Made by a program: the position numbers and the translations under genes
Origin: Bacteroidales bacterium
Lineage (GTDB): Bacteria; Bacteroidota; Bacteroidia; Bacteroidales; P3
Assembly (NCBI GenBank): GCA_031260565.1
Contig: JAISLH010000021.1
Coordinates: 1 to 54,096, forward strand
Direction: 5' to 3'
Length of the DNA stretch: 54,096 bases
Part shown: positions 13,837 to 22,505 of the stretch, in pieces
How positions within the stretch are numbered: the first letter of the stretch is position 1
Layout of the letters: the number at the start of each line of letters is the position of its first letter
The notes under the pieces: model-generated
What the model was told of the DNA's origin: nothing
The model's database searches: none
What the model saw: the letters and a program-made list of their open reading frames with translations, nothing else

Positions 13837-15783
13837 CTATTTTGCCGTTATTCTAAATTCCGTTCGGCGGTTTTTTGCCCTGCCTTCATCGGTGTCATTG
13901 GTGGCAACAGGTCGGTCTTGTCCATAACCTTTAGAAGTTAGCTTGGTTGCAGAAATGCCTTGCGATACAAGATAGTCGGCTATGGCTTTGGCACGTTGCT
14001 CAGACAAAGTTTGATTATGTTCCTTTGAGCCTGTATTATCTGTATGTCCTGAGATTTCTATCTTAATTTTAGGATTTGAGGTAAGGACTTCAACCAACGT
14101 GCCAAGCTCCGCAAAAGATGTCGGCAGCAGTTGGTAAGAATCAACATCAAAGAAAACATTGTTTAGCACAACATCTGTTCCTACTGCAACAGGCAAAAGG
14201 TATATGTCCTTATTATAAGACTGCATATCGGCAGTATCACTCAAGGTTAAGTTCTCCGAAAAAAGCATATAATCCTTCGCTGTAACGCTTAAAGCATAGT
14301 CTGCTCCCAAAGGCAGAGAAAGAAGATATGTTCCATCAGAAGCATCAGAGGTTGTGGCGGCAATAAGTTGTGAGGTGTTGATGTTAATTATCTGCAAGTC
14401 GGCTTCAAGAACAGCATTGGTAGCCTTTGACAACACCTTTCCCTTAATATAAGTTATAGGCGTAGGCTGGGCTTCAGGATAAAGGTCAAACTGATACAAA
14501 TCCTTTCCTCCATAACCCCCTGCCATATTGGAAGAATATATTGCGCTCTTTCCCGAAGGTGTAACAATTAAACCAAACTCATCAGCAGAAGTATTGATAG
14601 GACAGCCGATGTTTTCGGGCTTTGTGAATTTGCCATTCTCAATACGAGAGAACAAAATATCCAATCCACCCATTGAAAGATGAGAATCGGAGGCGAAATA
14701 GAGGGTTGTGTTGGACGGATGAATGAAAGGTGACATCTCATCACCTTCTGTGTTTATGACATTGCCCAAATTCTTAGCCTTAGTCCAAGTTCCGTCCTTA
14801 CGCTTGGTGGTAACATAAATATCACTTTTACCATAGCCGCCTTCTCGGTTGGAAACGAAGTAAAGAGTCTTGCCATCGGAAGCTATAGAGGGTTGAGTAT
14901 CCCACGCAGACGAATTAACATTTGACCCTAAGTTTTTCGGATAAGACCAACGATTACCAACACGGCGACTGACGTAAATATCACAGCTGCCCAAGCCATC
15001 AGGAGCATTACATTTGGTAAAATAAATATACTTGCCGTCAGGACTTATGCACCCCGCACCTTCATTGTCTTCGGTGTTTAACGGATATGGTACTTTAATA
15101 CTTGGTGTCCATTCGCCATTTATAAATTGCGATATATAGAAATCCTCGTTCCCTCTACTAAAATCACCATTGGAATCGGCAATGAGAACGGTTATCAGCA
15201 TCATTTGTTCATCGGCTGTCATAGTAGGAAGGTATTCACTGGCAGAGCTATTGATAGCTATTCCCATATTGCGAGGCTCAAAAGGCTTTGGATGTTCCAA
15301 GCAATCCTTCTGAAATTCCATATTGCTGAGGATAAAATTCATTTCACTCGTTAGCTGCTTCCTTTGTTTGATTTTGTTTTTCAGCTTATCGTCTTCAAGT
15401 TTTGCCAAAATAATATCCGTTTGTAGCTTCACCTTATCCCAATTATGAGAAGCAAAATAAAGCTTTGCCAACCGCACACGAGCATTCAGGTCGTTGCTGC
15501 TTTCGTCTGGCAGATATTTTTCATAGTTTCGTCTTGCCTTTGCCGTGTCGGGACGAGCGTAATAAATCTCCCCCAATGCCGCATAAGCATCTAAATAATT
15601 AGGATAGTCCTTTACAATGTCCAAAAGTTGCTCTTCAGCCTTCGCCACCTTGTTTTTGTTGAGCAAATCAATGGCTTTTTCAAACAATTTATCGGCTTTC
15701 TCCTGTGCAAAACAATTTGAGAAAAAGGCAACAAAGGAGACTAATATCAATACTTGCTTATACTTAGGTCTGTTTGTCATCAT
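13837..15783 (-). CDS. PorE-like OmpA-family protein (TPR, beta-propeller, CRD, OmpA)
   Basis: A 648-residue envelope protein. Order: signal peptide (to about residue 27, FFSNCFAQ), TPR-like helices (about 28-150), PD40/WD40-like propeller repeats (about 190-420; several GKxLYF and GGYGKSDIY units), a carboxypeptidase-regulatory-like fold starting at IKGKVLSKATN (about 445-520), and a C-terminal OmpA peptidoglycan-binding domain (ISGHTDNTGS and RAKNRRTEF). This exact order matches PorE of the Porphyromonas type IX secretion system, which tethers the complex to peptidoglycan. The Cys near the signal end is not in a good lipobox, so lipidation is uncertain. Its first 20 bases overlap the end of the GHKL ATPase gene, and I see no promoter of its own there. 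Confidence 0.8.
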   Translation of the reverse strand: MMTNRPKYKQVLILVSFVAFFSNCFAQEKADKLFEKAIDLLNKNKVAKAEEQLLDIVKDYPNYLDAYAALGEIYYARPDTAKARRNYEKYLPDESSNDLNARVRLAKLYFASHNWDKVKLQTDIILAKLEDDKLKNKIKQRKQLTSEMNFILSNMEFQKDCLEHPKPFEPRNMGIAINSSASEYLPTMTADEQMMLITVLIADSNGDFSRGNEDFYISQFINGEWTPSIKVPYPLNTEDNEGAGCISPDGKYIYFTKCNAPDGLGSCDIYVSRRVGNRWSYPKNLGSNVNSSAWDTQPSIASDGKTLYFVSNREGGYGKSDIYVTTKRKDGTWTKAKNLGNVINTEGDEMSPFIHPSNTTLYFASDSHLSMGGLDILFSRIENGKFTKPENIGCPINTSADEFGLIVTPSGKSAIYSSNMAGGYGGKDLYQFDLYPEAQPTPITYIKGKVLSKATNAVLEADLQIININTSQLIAATTSDASDGTYLLSLPLGADYALSVTAKDYMLFSENLTLSDTADMQSYNKDIYLLPVAVGTDVVLNNVFFDVDSYQLLPTSFAELGTLVEVLTSNPKIKIEISGHTDNTGSKEHNQTLSEQRAKAIADYLVSQGISATKLTSKGYGQDRPVATNDTDEGRAKNRRTEFRITAK

Positions 15784-17413
15784 TGAGCAAAGTTTTAATT
15801 CGTGCTTTTATATTTTCAAATGTTGCTGTTAGTTGATTTTTTCCTACCTCTGTTAATAAAGAAGTATGAGCCAAAGCATCCCGCAAAGGTTTATATTCTT
15901 TTGCTTTATTGGAAATAGAAGCATTATCATTTTTATTTTTATCAACCATATTAGCAAGATAATTCATATCTAAATACAATGTATCATTATTATTTCTGCG
16001 AATATCAATGCTTAATCCTGCCTTTTGTTTGTTTTCTGATTCCTGTTTCTTATATTTTTCACTTTCTTTTTGGGCTTCATCTGTTAATTGTATTGATTTA
16101 TCAGCAATATATTTTCTTAATAAATTTTCGGAAATAAAACATTCTCCATAAGAGGTAAAATTATATTGAGCATCTTCTCCTAATTGATTGACCCAATTAT
16201 CTACTTTTTTATTGTAATCAGAGGACTCTTTGGGGCGAACATAATCTTCTGAAATTACATCAAACAATTCCTTTGATTTCCTTTGTTTTTTCGTTATTCT
16301 CGTATTTTCACTATCCCCATCTTGTTTGTTTTTAACACGCCATTCGTCCCACCTCTCAATTATTTTAGGAAATATGTTTGTCTTTAATTCTTCAAGCAAA
16401 GATTGATAAAGATTATCATCAGGAACAATACCTTCTCTACTGCTTGTAAATCTATCCTTATCATCGTCCAATATATTAAAATGTATTTGTCCATACAAGT
16501 AATTTTCAACAATTCGTGCAGTAGAAATGTTATTTATCATATTTTTCTCTCTCAATCGTCCATTTACAAACAAATCTACACCAACTTTTTCATCTGTTGA
16601 TAAAACTTTCAAATTAGTAGGTTTCTTAACAGAAGCAATAAATCCTTTTATTTGTAAATTAGATTGTATATTTGTTGATTCCAAAACTCTTGATGCTAAT
16701 AATTGAATGAATGCATCTTCCATGTCGTTTATTTTCCAAAGGAATTGTGTATTATCCGATAATTTATTCAAGTGATTGATTGTAATTTGTTCGCCATTAA
16801 AGAATATATTAAATGAATTATCAATAAGAGAAAACCTAAAATATAAGGCAATGACAAACTTCAAATAATCTTCAGTATTCTTTATTCCATCTTTTATGTT
16901 TTCAAAATAAATTATTGTACCGCAATTATGTTCTGTTGTATATGACTCAAATAACTTATCATTAGTTTGTTCTAATTGATATTTTGTTGGAGTTAAATCT
17001 TCTGTAATGGCTTTATCTAAACCTGAATTATCTATTATGCCGCCAACATAATTTGTATTTGCTGTTTTTGTCATAATATGGACTTTGTCTGCACACGATA
17101 ATAAAGCCAATTTCCCAATACCTTTCCTTCCAATAAAAGGTCTTTTTTTGAGGGTTTCGCTTACTCCGTCTTTCCTTTTAGAATAGCCAATAGTTAGAAA
17201 TTTTTCGCTAAAATCCTCCGCTGTCATTCCTATTCCATCGTCTTTTACAACAAGATAGTTTTCTTTTTTGTTCAAATATATCCATACATTATTTGCGTCA
17301 GCATCCCAAGAGTTGGAGATTGCTTCACCAAGAACGGTAATAAAACTCCGATAGAGGTTTCTTCCTAAATGATTAAGAATACTTAACGAGATATTAAAAG
17401 TGAATTTGTTCAT
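15764..17413 (-). CDS. MORC/MutL-like GHKL ATPase with a C-terminal RX4H (HEPN-like) motif
   Basis: A 549-residue GHKL-fold ATPase. Motifs: N-box E30..N34..D37 (GEAISNSWDADA), G1 DDGIG at 58-62, and G2 GRKGIGK at 95-101. A ribosomal-S5-like transducer region follows (about 260-375), with DRFTSSREGI. This matches MutL/MORC-related ATPases that comparative genomics has placed in restriction-modification loci. Residues 376-549 are charged and helical; near the end RDALAH (R511-H516) fits the RX4-6H motif of HEPN RNases, but it is a short motif and unproven. The gene overlaps the methyltransferase by 4 bases and is translated after it. Codons look more AT-rich than in flanking genes, suggesting horizontal acquisition. 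No classic endonuclease motif is seen. Confidence 0.8.
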   Translation of the reverse strand: MNKFTFNISLSILNHLGRNLYRSFITVLGEAISNSWDADANNVWIYLNKKENYLVVKDDGIGMTAEDFSEKFLTIGYSKRKDGVSETLKKRPFIGRKGIGKLALLSCADKVHIMTKTANTNYVGGIIDNSGLDKAITEDLTPTKYQLEQTNDKLFESYTTEHNCGTIIYFENIKDGIKNTEDYLKFVIALYFRFSLIDNSFNIFFNGEQITINHLNKLSDNTQFLWKINDMEDAFIQLLASRVLESTNIQSNLQIKGFIASVKKPTNLKVLSTDEKVGVDLFVNGRLREKNMINNISTARIVENYLYGQIHFNILDDDKDRFTSSREGIVPDDNLYQSLLEELKTNIFPKIIERWDEWRVKNKQDGDSENTRITKKQRKSKELFDVISEDYVRPKESSDYNKKVDNWVNQLGEDAQYNFTSYGECFISENLLRKYIADKSIQLTDEAQKESEKYKKQESENKQKAGLSIDIRRNNNDTLYLDMNYLANMVDKNKNDNASISNKAKEYKPLRDALAHTSLLTEVGKNQLTATFENIKARIKTLLNDDKQT

Positions 17414-18477
17414 AACACATTGTATTTATTTAGGTGTTGTTTTATACTTTCTGCAATAACTTTTCCTAACAATGGCGGTACAGCATTTCCAATATAACGA
17501 GATGCCTTTGTCATACAAACAAGTTCTCCTTTTGGGAAAAATACATATTCAAAAGGAAATGTTTGAAATAATGCTGCCTCTCGTAATGATATTGCTCTAT
17601 TTTGTTCAGGGTGTCCAAATCTTCCATTACCTAAACCTACGCAATATGTCGTCATTGTTGGGGATGGTGCATCCCATTTCATTCTTCCATAAACACTACC
17701 AAACTGCTTTCCTGATTCTTTTTTGTGACACTCCAATTTCAAACTTTCATCCCAGTCTTTCCACCCGCCGCCATAGGGAGTTGCCTTTATCCTTTGCATG
17801 TTTTTAGATGTTAATGCTCTTGATACATGAAAAGGGTCTGTTTTACATTTTTCACCTGATTCAATCGGTGGCAACGTGCCTATCGTATCTTTTACTGTAA
17901 CATACTTATCGGGTGTATGAGTAGGAGGCATCAATTCTATTTCTCCATACCTTGAAGCCAGTAAAACTAATCTTTTACGAGCCTGAGGAATACCATAATC
18001 AGGGCAAAAAACTTTATTTATACTTACTTTATATCCGTTTGATTCAAGAGTGGCAACAAAATCTTTCAATACAGGCTTTAATTTGAAGTTCATAATATGA
18101 GGAACATTTTCCATTGTTATTATTTCAGGCAGTACAGCGGCGGCAATCCTTCCAAATTCATACAACAAATCGTATTTATTGCTGTCTTTTTCCTTTAATT
18201 TGAAAGCATAAGCAGAAAAAGGTTGGCAAGGAGCGCACCCTGCCAACACTTTTACAGATGTTTTGTGATATAAGTTTGAAACAAAATTGCCTTCAACTTT
18301 TTTAATATCTTCGTAAAAGAATTTTGCTTTATTATTATGTTCATAAGCATATTGGCAAGTTTTATCTATATCAAAACCTGCAACTATTTTCATTCCGCTT
18401 TGTAACATTCCATAACTTAAACCACCAATGCCACAAAACAAATCAATCACTTCTATGCTTTTCTTTTCAGCTAACAT
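17410..18477 (-). CDS. DNA (cytosine-5) methyltransferase
   Basis: A 355-residue C5-cytosine methyltransferase. Motif I DLFCGIGG at 12-19; motif IV with catalytic Cys84 (APCQPFS); motif VI ENV at 123-125; motif VIII QARKR at 165-169; motif X RYIGNAVPP near the C terminus. The target-recognition region between VIII and X is short and does not reveal the site. It is the first gene of a two-gene unit with the GHKL ATPase (4-base overlap), under a good promoter at 18504-18534. A restriction or anti-phage role is inferred from context; no separate endonuclease is present, so the ATPase may be the effector. Confidence 0.95.
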   Translation of the reverse strand: MLAEKKSIEVIDLFCGIGGLSYGMLQSGMKIVAGFDIDKTCQYAYEHNNKAKFFYEDIKKVEGNFVSNLYHKTSVKVLAGCAPCQPFSAYAFKLKEKDSNKYDLLYEFGRIAAAVLPEIITMENVPHIMNFKLKPVLKDFVATLESNGYKVSINKVFCPDYGIPQARKRLVLLASRYGEIELMPPTHTPDKYVTVKDTIGTLPPIESGEKCKTDPFHVSRALTSKNMQRIKATPYGGGWKDWDESLKLECHKKESGKQFGSVYGRMKWDAPSPTMTTYCVGLGNGRFGHPEQNRAISLREAALFQTFPFEYVFFPKGELVCMTKASRYIGNAVPPLLGKVIAESIKQHLNKYNVL

Positions 18478-18503
18478 AATTTCTTTTAAGTATTTTCGTG
18501 CGG

Positions 18504-18534
18504 CAAAGGTACAAATTTTCTTTCATTCAACAAA
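18504..18534 (-). promoter_or_regulatory. Promoter for the methyltransferase-ATPase unit
   Basis: Minus-strand TTTG (CAAA at 18531-18534), 19 bases, TACCTTTG (CAAAGGTA at 18504-18511). Both element sequence and spacing are near ideal. Confidence 0.75.
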
Positions 18535-18575
18535 ATAGCAGTTGATTTTGTCCAAATATGATACAATTAGCACCC

Positions 18576-18609
18576 TTTGATTTTCTTAAAGGAATTTTGC
18601 GTACCTTTG
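18576..18609 (+). promoter_or_regulatory. Divergent promoter of the small transcript
   Basis: TTTG at 18576-18579, 22 bases, TACCTTTG at 18602-18609. It points away from the methyltransferase promoter and towards the small unit ending at 18816. Confidence 0.55.
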
Positions 18610-18632
18610 CACTCTCAAACGAAAATAAAACT

Positions 18633-18728
18633 ATGACAGCACAATATCAAAAAACATCAATACAAATTATAGATTTAATGCAACAAAATGCTATTAAAAC
18701 ACATCTCTTTTGCGTGTTAAAAACGTGA
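18633..18728 (+). CDS. Possible 31-residue peptide
   Basis: ATG at 18633 to TGA at 18726-18728, starting MTAQYQKTSIQIIDLMQQNA. It lies about 17 bases after the predicted transcript start, with only a weak A-rich ribosome site. The peptide has no transmembrane helix and no recognisable domain. It could be chance within a structured RNA, or the N-terminal stub of a lost gene. Confidence 0.25.
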   Translation: MTAQYQKTSIQIIDLMQQNAIKTHLFCVLKT

Positions 18729-18784
18729 TGTTTTTGTATAAATTGTACATTGTGATATTTCAATAAAGCAGTATGTAAATTTCT

Positions 18785-18816
18785 GGGGATAATATAATAT
18801 TTTATCCCCTTTTTTT
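18785..18816 (+). terminator. Intrinsic terminator of the small transcript
   Basis: GGGGATAA (18785-18792), AT-rich loop, TTATCCCC (18802-18809), then seven T's. No T-run exists in the other direction, so it serves rightward transcription only. Confidence 0.85.
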
Positions 18817-18832
18817 GGCTTTTGCCAAAATT

Positions 18833-18866
18833 AAAGCGGCGTTTCAGCGTCACGAAACGCCACTTT
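18833..18866. repeat. Block module E (two blocks, inverted orientation)
   Basis: AAAGCGGCGTTT at 18833-18844 and AAACGCCACTTT at 18855-18866, 22 bp apart, joined by CAGCGTCACG. The joining sequence is the reverse complement of the GGCGTTTCGTGACGCT core of modules F, H, I and K. It lies between the terminator and the convergent gldG stop. Confidence 0.85.
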
Positions 18867-18901
18867 ATTTTCTCAAAATAATGAGTTTAAATGTAACGCC
18901 C

Positions 18902-20725
18902 TTAATGCACAAACTTTTTCCTACGGACAAAGCCAACGCAACAGCCGAAGACCACAACCAAAGCAACTGGTATTGCGACATTTATAACTTGCCATAACGT
19001 TTTTTCACGTTCCATCTTCGCCACTTCAAGCTTTCGCATAATTACTTCACGAGAACGCAGCGGTATTACGTTCTTATCGCCGCATAAGTAATTGACACAG
19101 TTTATCAGAAACTCCTTATTTCCATACATTTGGTTAGTATATTTGTCGTAACCCAAAGGAAGCATTTCACCATTTACAAAATCGTTGCGAATAATATCTC
19201 CATCGGCTACAACAATCATTGCGTTTGAGTCGCTTTTTTCTCTGAATGCTATCTCCATATTTTGTTCCATCTCAGGTGCAAGGCGGTGTTGGAATGCCGA
19301 AGTGAAATCGCCTTCCAGCAGCATCGCCACCGGAAGATGTGATTGAGTAAAAAGCCTGTCGTCCTGCTTCTGTTTTAGCATCTGTAATGAGACAATGACG
19401 GGCGTATTTAGCAAACGGGTGTAGTCGGAAGTAAAGAGTAGCGGCGTTTTTTTGATGTTATTTTCTATTGTATCAATGACTGAGGCGAACTCTAACTTCA
19501 CAGGGTTAATCTTATCTGTTATAATGTTCTGTGCATTTGGGCTAATCTCAGGGAAAAAGTGCCAAGGGAAATACGTAAATTGAGGTTGTCCGTTGCTGTA
19601 TTCGCCAGTTTTTATCGGTACTTTGCTGCATTGTTTATCCATAATGAGGTTTGTTTGCAGCCGAACGCCATATCGGAACAACGGATCTTCCACACCAGTG
19701 AAATTAGTTATTGCATAAGTTTGAGCCGTTGCTTGAAGTGAGTCCATAGAAGCAGTAAGTGGGTCAATCAACCAAAGGATTTTGCCTCCCTGCATAACGT
19801 ATTGGTCAATTATATAGAGGTCTTTGTAGGAGAAAATCCTCGTTGGCTTGGCGATAATCAGGCAATCGAATTTATTTATTAGCTTCTTTGGTGCAGCTGA
19901 TTCAGCGGTATCGTAACGCCGTTCAGTCAATGCGTTTATCTTTTCGTTGATTGAGATTGTATCTACGCTGTAATATTCTCCCAAAGCTTGAGCAAAATCC
20001 CATACATAAGGGATTTGCCATTCGCCATGTCCCATAAGAAGAGCGACTTTCTTTCGAATTGGTTGCGTCATATTTCGTAAGGCGGTGTAGAGATTATATT
20101 CCAAGTTAGAGGTTGAGTTAGATATTATGCTTTCTTCGTTGAATCCGTCTTTTGAACTGATGAGTGAGAAGACTGAAGTCCTGCCGCCGTACGTTATTTC
20201 AATGTACGGGAAGATGTATTGTTTAACTTCTGAGTTTGATTTGGTGGTTCGGTTCATCAGAGGGCGAAATCCCATGTCTAAAAGACGCTTGTAGAAGTCT
20301 CCTTGCTCCTGTTTGGTTTCAAAACTGTTCGGGTCAAAGAATTCATACTCTATATTGGAGTTGTAGGAGCGGAACTGGTTTATCATTTCTCTTGTTTCAT
20401 TCCGCAGAACCTTATAGTTCGCTGACATATCTCCCTCTAAATAGCAACGTATAAAGACGACATCTTTCAATGAAGAAAGGAATTGTTTTGTTGGTTTGGA
20501 GAGAGAATAACGTTTTTCTTGCGTTAAATCTATCCTTGCAAAGAGATAATACCCCACAACATTGACAAAAACCAATACTACAAGACCAAATACTAATTGC
20601 AGGATGTGTGAGCGTTTCACATCAGCCTTTACGCTCTTGGTTTTAACTATTCGCTCAAATATATTCTTAAAACTATACTTCATAATCTTATTCTGTCTTT
20701 TATTTTTGCCACTTCCTGCTTTCAA
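18902..20725 (-). CDS. gldG: Gliding-associated ABC transporter component GldG
   Basis: A 607-residue GldG-family protein. After a basic N terminus there is a transmembrane helix (about 45-66), then the conserved RIDLTQEKRYSLS entry into a large periplasmic domain (GMGHGEW-like motif seen as LLMGHGEWQIPYVWDF). A second transmembrane helix is close to the C terminus. GldG works with GldF and the ATPase GldA; the complex is linked to gliding or surface-protein function in Bacteroidetes, though many non-gliders keep it. The first 14 residues overlap gldF by 26 bases; ATG 20683, which begins MKYSFKNIFE, is an equally plausible start. gldA is not adjacent. Confidence 0.9.
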   Translation of the reverse strand: MKAGSGKNKRQNKIMKYSFKNIFERIVKTKSVKADVKRSHILQLVFGLVVLVFVNVVGYYLFARIDLTQEKRYSLSKPTKQFLSSLKDVVFIRCYLEGDMSANYKVLRNETREMINQFRSYNSNIEYEFFDPNSFETKQEQGDFYKRLLDMGFRPLMNRTTKSNSEVKQYIFPYIEITYGGRTSVFSLISSKDGFNEESIISNSTSNLEYNLYTALRNMTQPIRKKVALLMGHGEWQIPYVWDFAQALGEYYSVDTISINEKINALTERRYDTAESAAPKKLINKFDCLIIAKPTRIFSYKDLYIIDQYVMQGGKILWLIDPLTASMDSLQATAQTYAITNFTGVEDPLFRYGVRLQTNLIMDKQCSKVPIKTGEYSNGQPQFTYFPWHFFPEISPNAQNIITDKINPVKLEFASVIDTIENNIKKTPLLFTSDYTRLLNTPVIVSLQMLKQKQDDRLFTQSHLPVAMLLEGDFTSAFQHRLAPEMEQNMEIAFREKSDSNAMIVVADGDIIRNDFVNGEMLPLGYDKYTNQMYGNKEFLINCVNYLCGDKNVIPLRSREVIMRKLEVAKMEREKTLWQVINVAIPVALVVVFGCCVGFVRRKKFVH

Positions 20726-21437
20726 GGCTTATCTTTGTTAAGATGAGAAACAGAGCCATCGCACTTAAATAATATATCACGTCTCTCGTATCAATAACCC
20801 CTCTGCTGATTGAAGCGTAGTGATGACTGATACCAAGACTTTTTATAAACAAAGCAGACTTTCCGAAGACCGAAAGGTTATATAACAATTCAAAACCAAT
20901 GTATCCAACGGCACAAAGAAAGATTGACATCACAAAAGCAACGATCTGGTTGTCGGTAATTGAAGAACAGAACAGCCCTATTGCCACAAAAACCGCACCA
21001 AGCAGAAAAAGACCGATATAAGATCCTGTTATTGCTCCCATATCTAAGTTACCTTTTGGCATACCAAGCTGATATATGCAGATGATATAAATAAGTGTTG
21101 GCAAGACAGCAAAGACTACCAGCACTACACCAGCCAAAAACTTAGCACCAATGATTGAAATATCGCTAAGAGGCTTTGTAAGCAGCAGCTCAATAGTGCC
21201 GTTACGTTTTTCTTCGGCGAACATCTTCATCGTTATTGCCGGTATGAGGAAGAGAAACACCCAAGGTGCGATGATAAACAAGCCGTCAAGGTTAGCAAGT
21301 CCGAAGTTAAAGATATTAAAATCGGTATTTACAATCCATAAAAAGACACCATTGATGACAAGGAAGACGATAATGGTGATATAACCTATCAATGAGGAAA
21401 GAAAACTGCTTAGCTCCTTCTTAAATAATACAAACAT
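20700..21437 (-). CDS. gldF: Gliding-associated ABC transporter permease GldF
   Basis: A 245-residue ABC-2-type permease with about six transmembrane helices. It starts MFVLFKKELSSFLSS, typical of GldF, and carries the conserved EEKRNGTIELLLTKPLSD loop near residues 75-92. It forms the membrane part of the GldAFG transporter. It precedes gldG with a short overlap. A leftward -7 element, TACTTTCG (plus-strand CGAAAGTA, 21466-21473), lies about 30 bases upstream. Full length. Confidence 0.9.
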   Translation of the reverse strand: MFVLFKKELSSFLSSLIGYITIIVFLVINGVFLWIVNTDFNIFNFGLANLDGLFIIAPWVFLFLIPAITMKMFAEEKRNGTIELLLTKPLSDISIIGAKFLAGVVLVVFAVLPTLIYIICIYQLGMPKGNLDMGAITGSYIGLFLLGAVFVAIGLFCSSITDNQIVAFVMSIFLCAVGYIGFELLYNLSVFGKSALFIKSLGISHHYASISRGVIDTRDVIYYLSAMALFLILTKISLESRKWQK

Positions 21438-21659
21438 AGTATTTCATTTTATTATTTTGAGGCTGCGAAAGTACATATATTTTTTGTATTTTGGGCAAAA
21501 TAGCATAAATGGAGTTGATTTTAGTCATTTTCTTGTGCAAAAATGCGGTCAAAAATTGACATAATAATTATGTTTTATCTCATAAAATTTACACAAAACA
21601 CTCATTACAAACAGTCGCTTTGAGCATAAATTTTACCGCTATAAATCATCGTTTTACTA

Positions 21660-21775
21660 AAACGCCGTTTTAATTTCCTAAAGCGGCGTTTCGTGACGCT
21701 GAAGTGGCGTTTCAAGAAATTAAAACGCCACTTCGTGAAAATAAGGCAGAGTTTCATTTTGCTAAGTTAGTGTTT
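21660..21775. repeat. Block module F (six blocks)
   Basis: Block starts at 21660, 21680, 21701, 21723, 21743 and 21764, spacing 20-22. Blocks 3 and 4 (GAAGTGGCGTTT, AAACGCCACTTC) are exact complements. It contains the shared core GGCGTTTCGTGACGCT. It lies between the gldF promoter and the M50 gene stop. The rest of 21438-21830 is AT-rich with the palindrome CATAATAATTATG near 21559 and no gene. Confidence 0.9.
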
Positions 21776-21830
21776 AGATAAAACCAATCAAAGAGGGGTG
21801 AAAGTGATAAGCTGTTTTGCTGAATTAAAA

Positions 21831-22496
21831 TCAGAACAACGGAGGCAGGAATGCCATATAGGTTTTACACAAAAGCCATACTGACAGAGCCAAAAAGCCT
21901 AACGACCAAATGATTGCAGGAATCTTTGTCGTCTTTTGAAGCAAGGTTGAATCGCCTGCGGACTTGGAGTTTTTAAACGTGAGTTTTACCAATGTCAAAC
22001 AAGAGAAAAAATTATCCAAGCCAATTAAAACAGCGTATAAAACAATGAGATACGGCTGCCAGTCGTTCAAATATGGCACGAAAATAAAGGCAAAATTTAT
22101 GGCAATGAAGAACAATGTCCATATCCGCCCAAATTTGTTTTTTATCCAAAACGATAAGGCTACCGATGACAGCAAAATAATGACACATAACACCAAGAAA
22201 GAGAAATCTTTACTTATTGCATAAAACAGAACGTAAGGGATAGCCGCACAGGAAGAATAGCCGGCAAGTAGAATGAAAAAATTGGCAATACGGCTCTTCG
22301 AAACAGTGGCACAAGTGCCTGAAGCATTATTGTTTAAGCTGATTTGTTTTACTTCACATCGCAAAACAACGGCAAATAAAGCGTGAGATAATTCGTGAAA
22401 AAGAGTATTTATGGAGCGGAAAGCAATGTTTATCTTCTTGATTTTAAGAAGTATTACGCTAAAAACTATTATCAGGTAAATATAGGTTGCGTTCAT
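21831..22496 (-). CDS. M50-type membrane metallopeptidase
   Basis: A 221-residue integral membrane protein with about six helices. The zinc motif HELSH is at 34-38, inside the second hydrophobic segment, as in M50B-type site-2 proteases. A GLDNFFSCL segment (about 160-168) may supply the third metal-ligand Asp. The family cleaves substrates within the membrane or, in some members, has no known substrate. Last gene of a five-gene leftward run, 9 bases after aroE. Activity is likely from the intact HExxH, but the target is unknown. Confidence 0.75.
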   Translation of the reverse strand: MNATYIYLIIVFSVILLKIKKINIAFRSINTLFHELSHALFAVVLRCEVKQISLNNNASGTCATVSKSRIANFFILLAGYSSCAAIPYVLFYAISKDFSFLVLCVIILLSSVALSFWIKNKFGRIWTLFFIAINFAFIFVPYLNDWQPYLIVLYAVLIGLDNFFSCLTLVKLTFKNSKSAGDSTLLQKTTKIPAIIWSLGFLALSVWLLCKTYMAFLPPLF

Positions 22497-22505
22497 TGCC
22501 TTATT

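Larger units (their letters stand above)
18616..18816 (+). ncRNA. Candidate 200-nt structured RNA divergent from the methyltransferase
   Basis: A promoter (18576-18609) and a strong terminator (18785-18816) bracket about 200 bases. Inside, AAAAACATCA at 18650-18659 is the exact complement of TGATGTTTTT at 18726-18735, giving a 10-bp closing stem around 66 bases. A 31-codon reading frame (18633-18728) overlaps this. The unit could be a regulatory RNA, a small-peptide mRNA, or the remnant of a decayed gene. I do not recognise a family. Confidence 0.45.
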
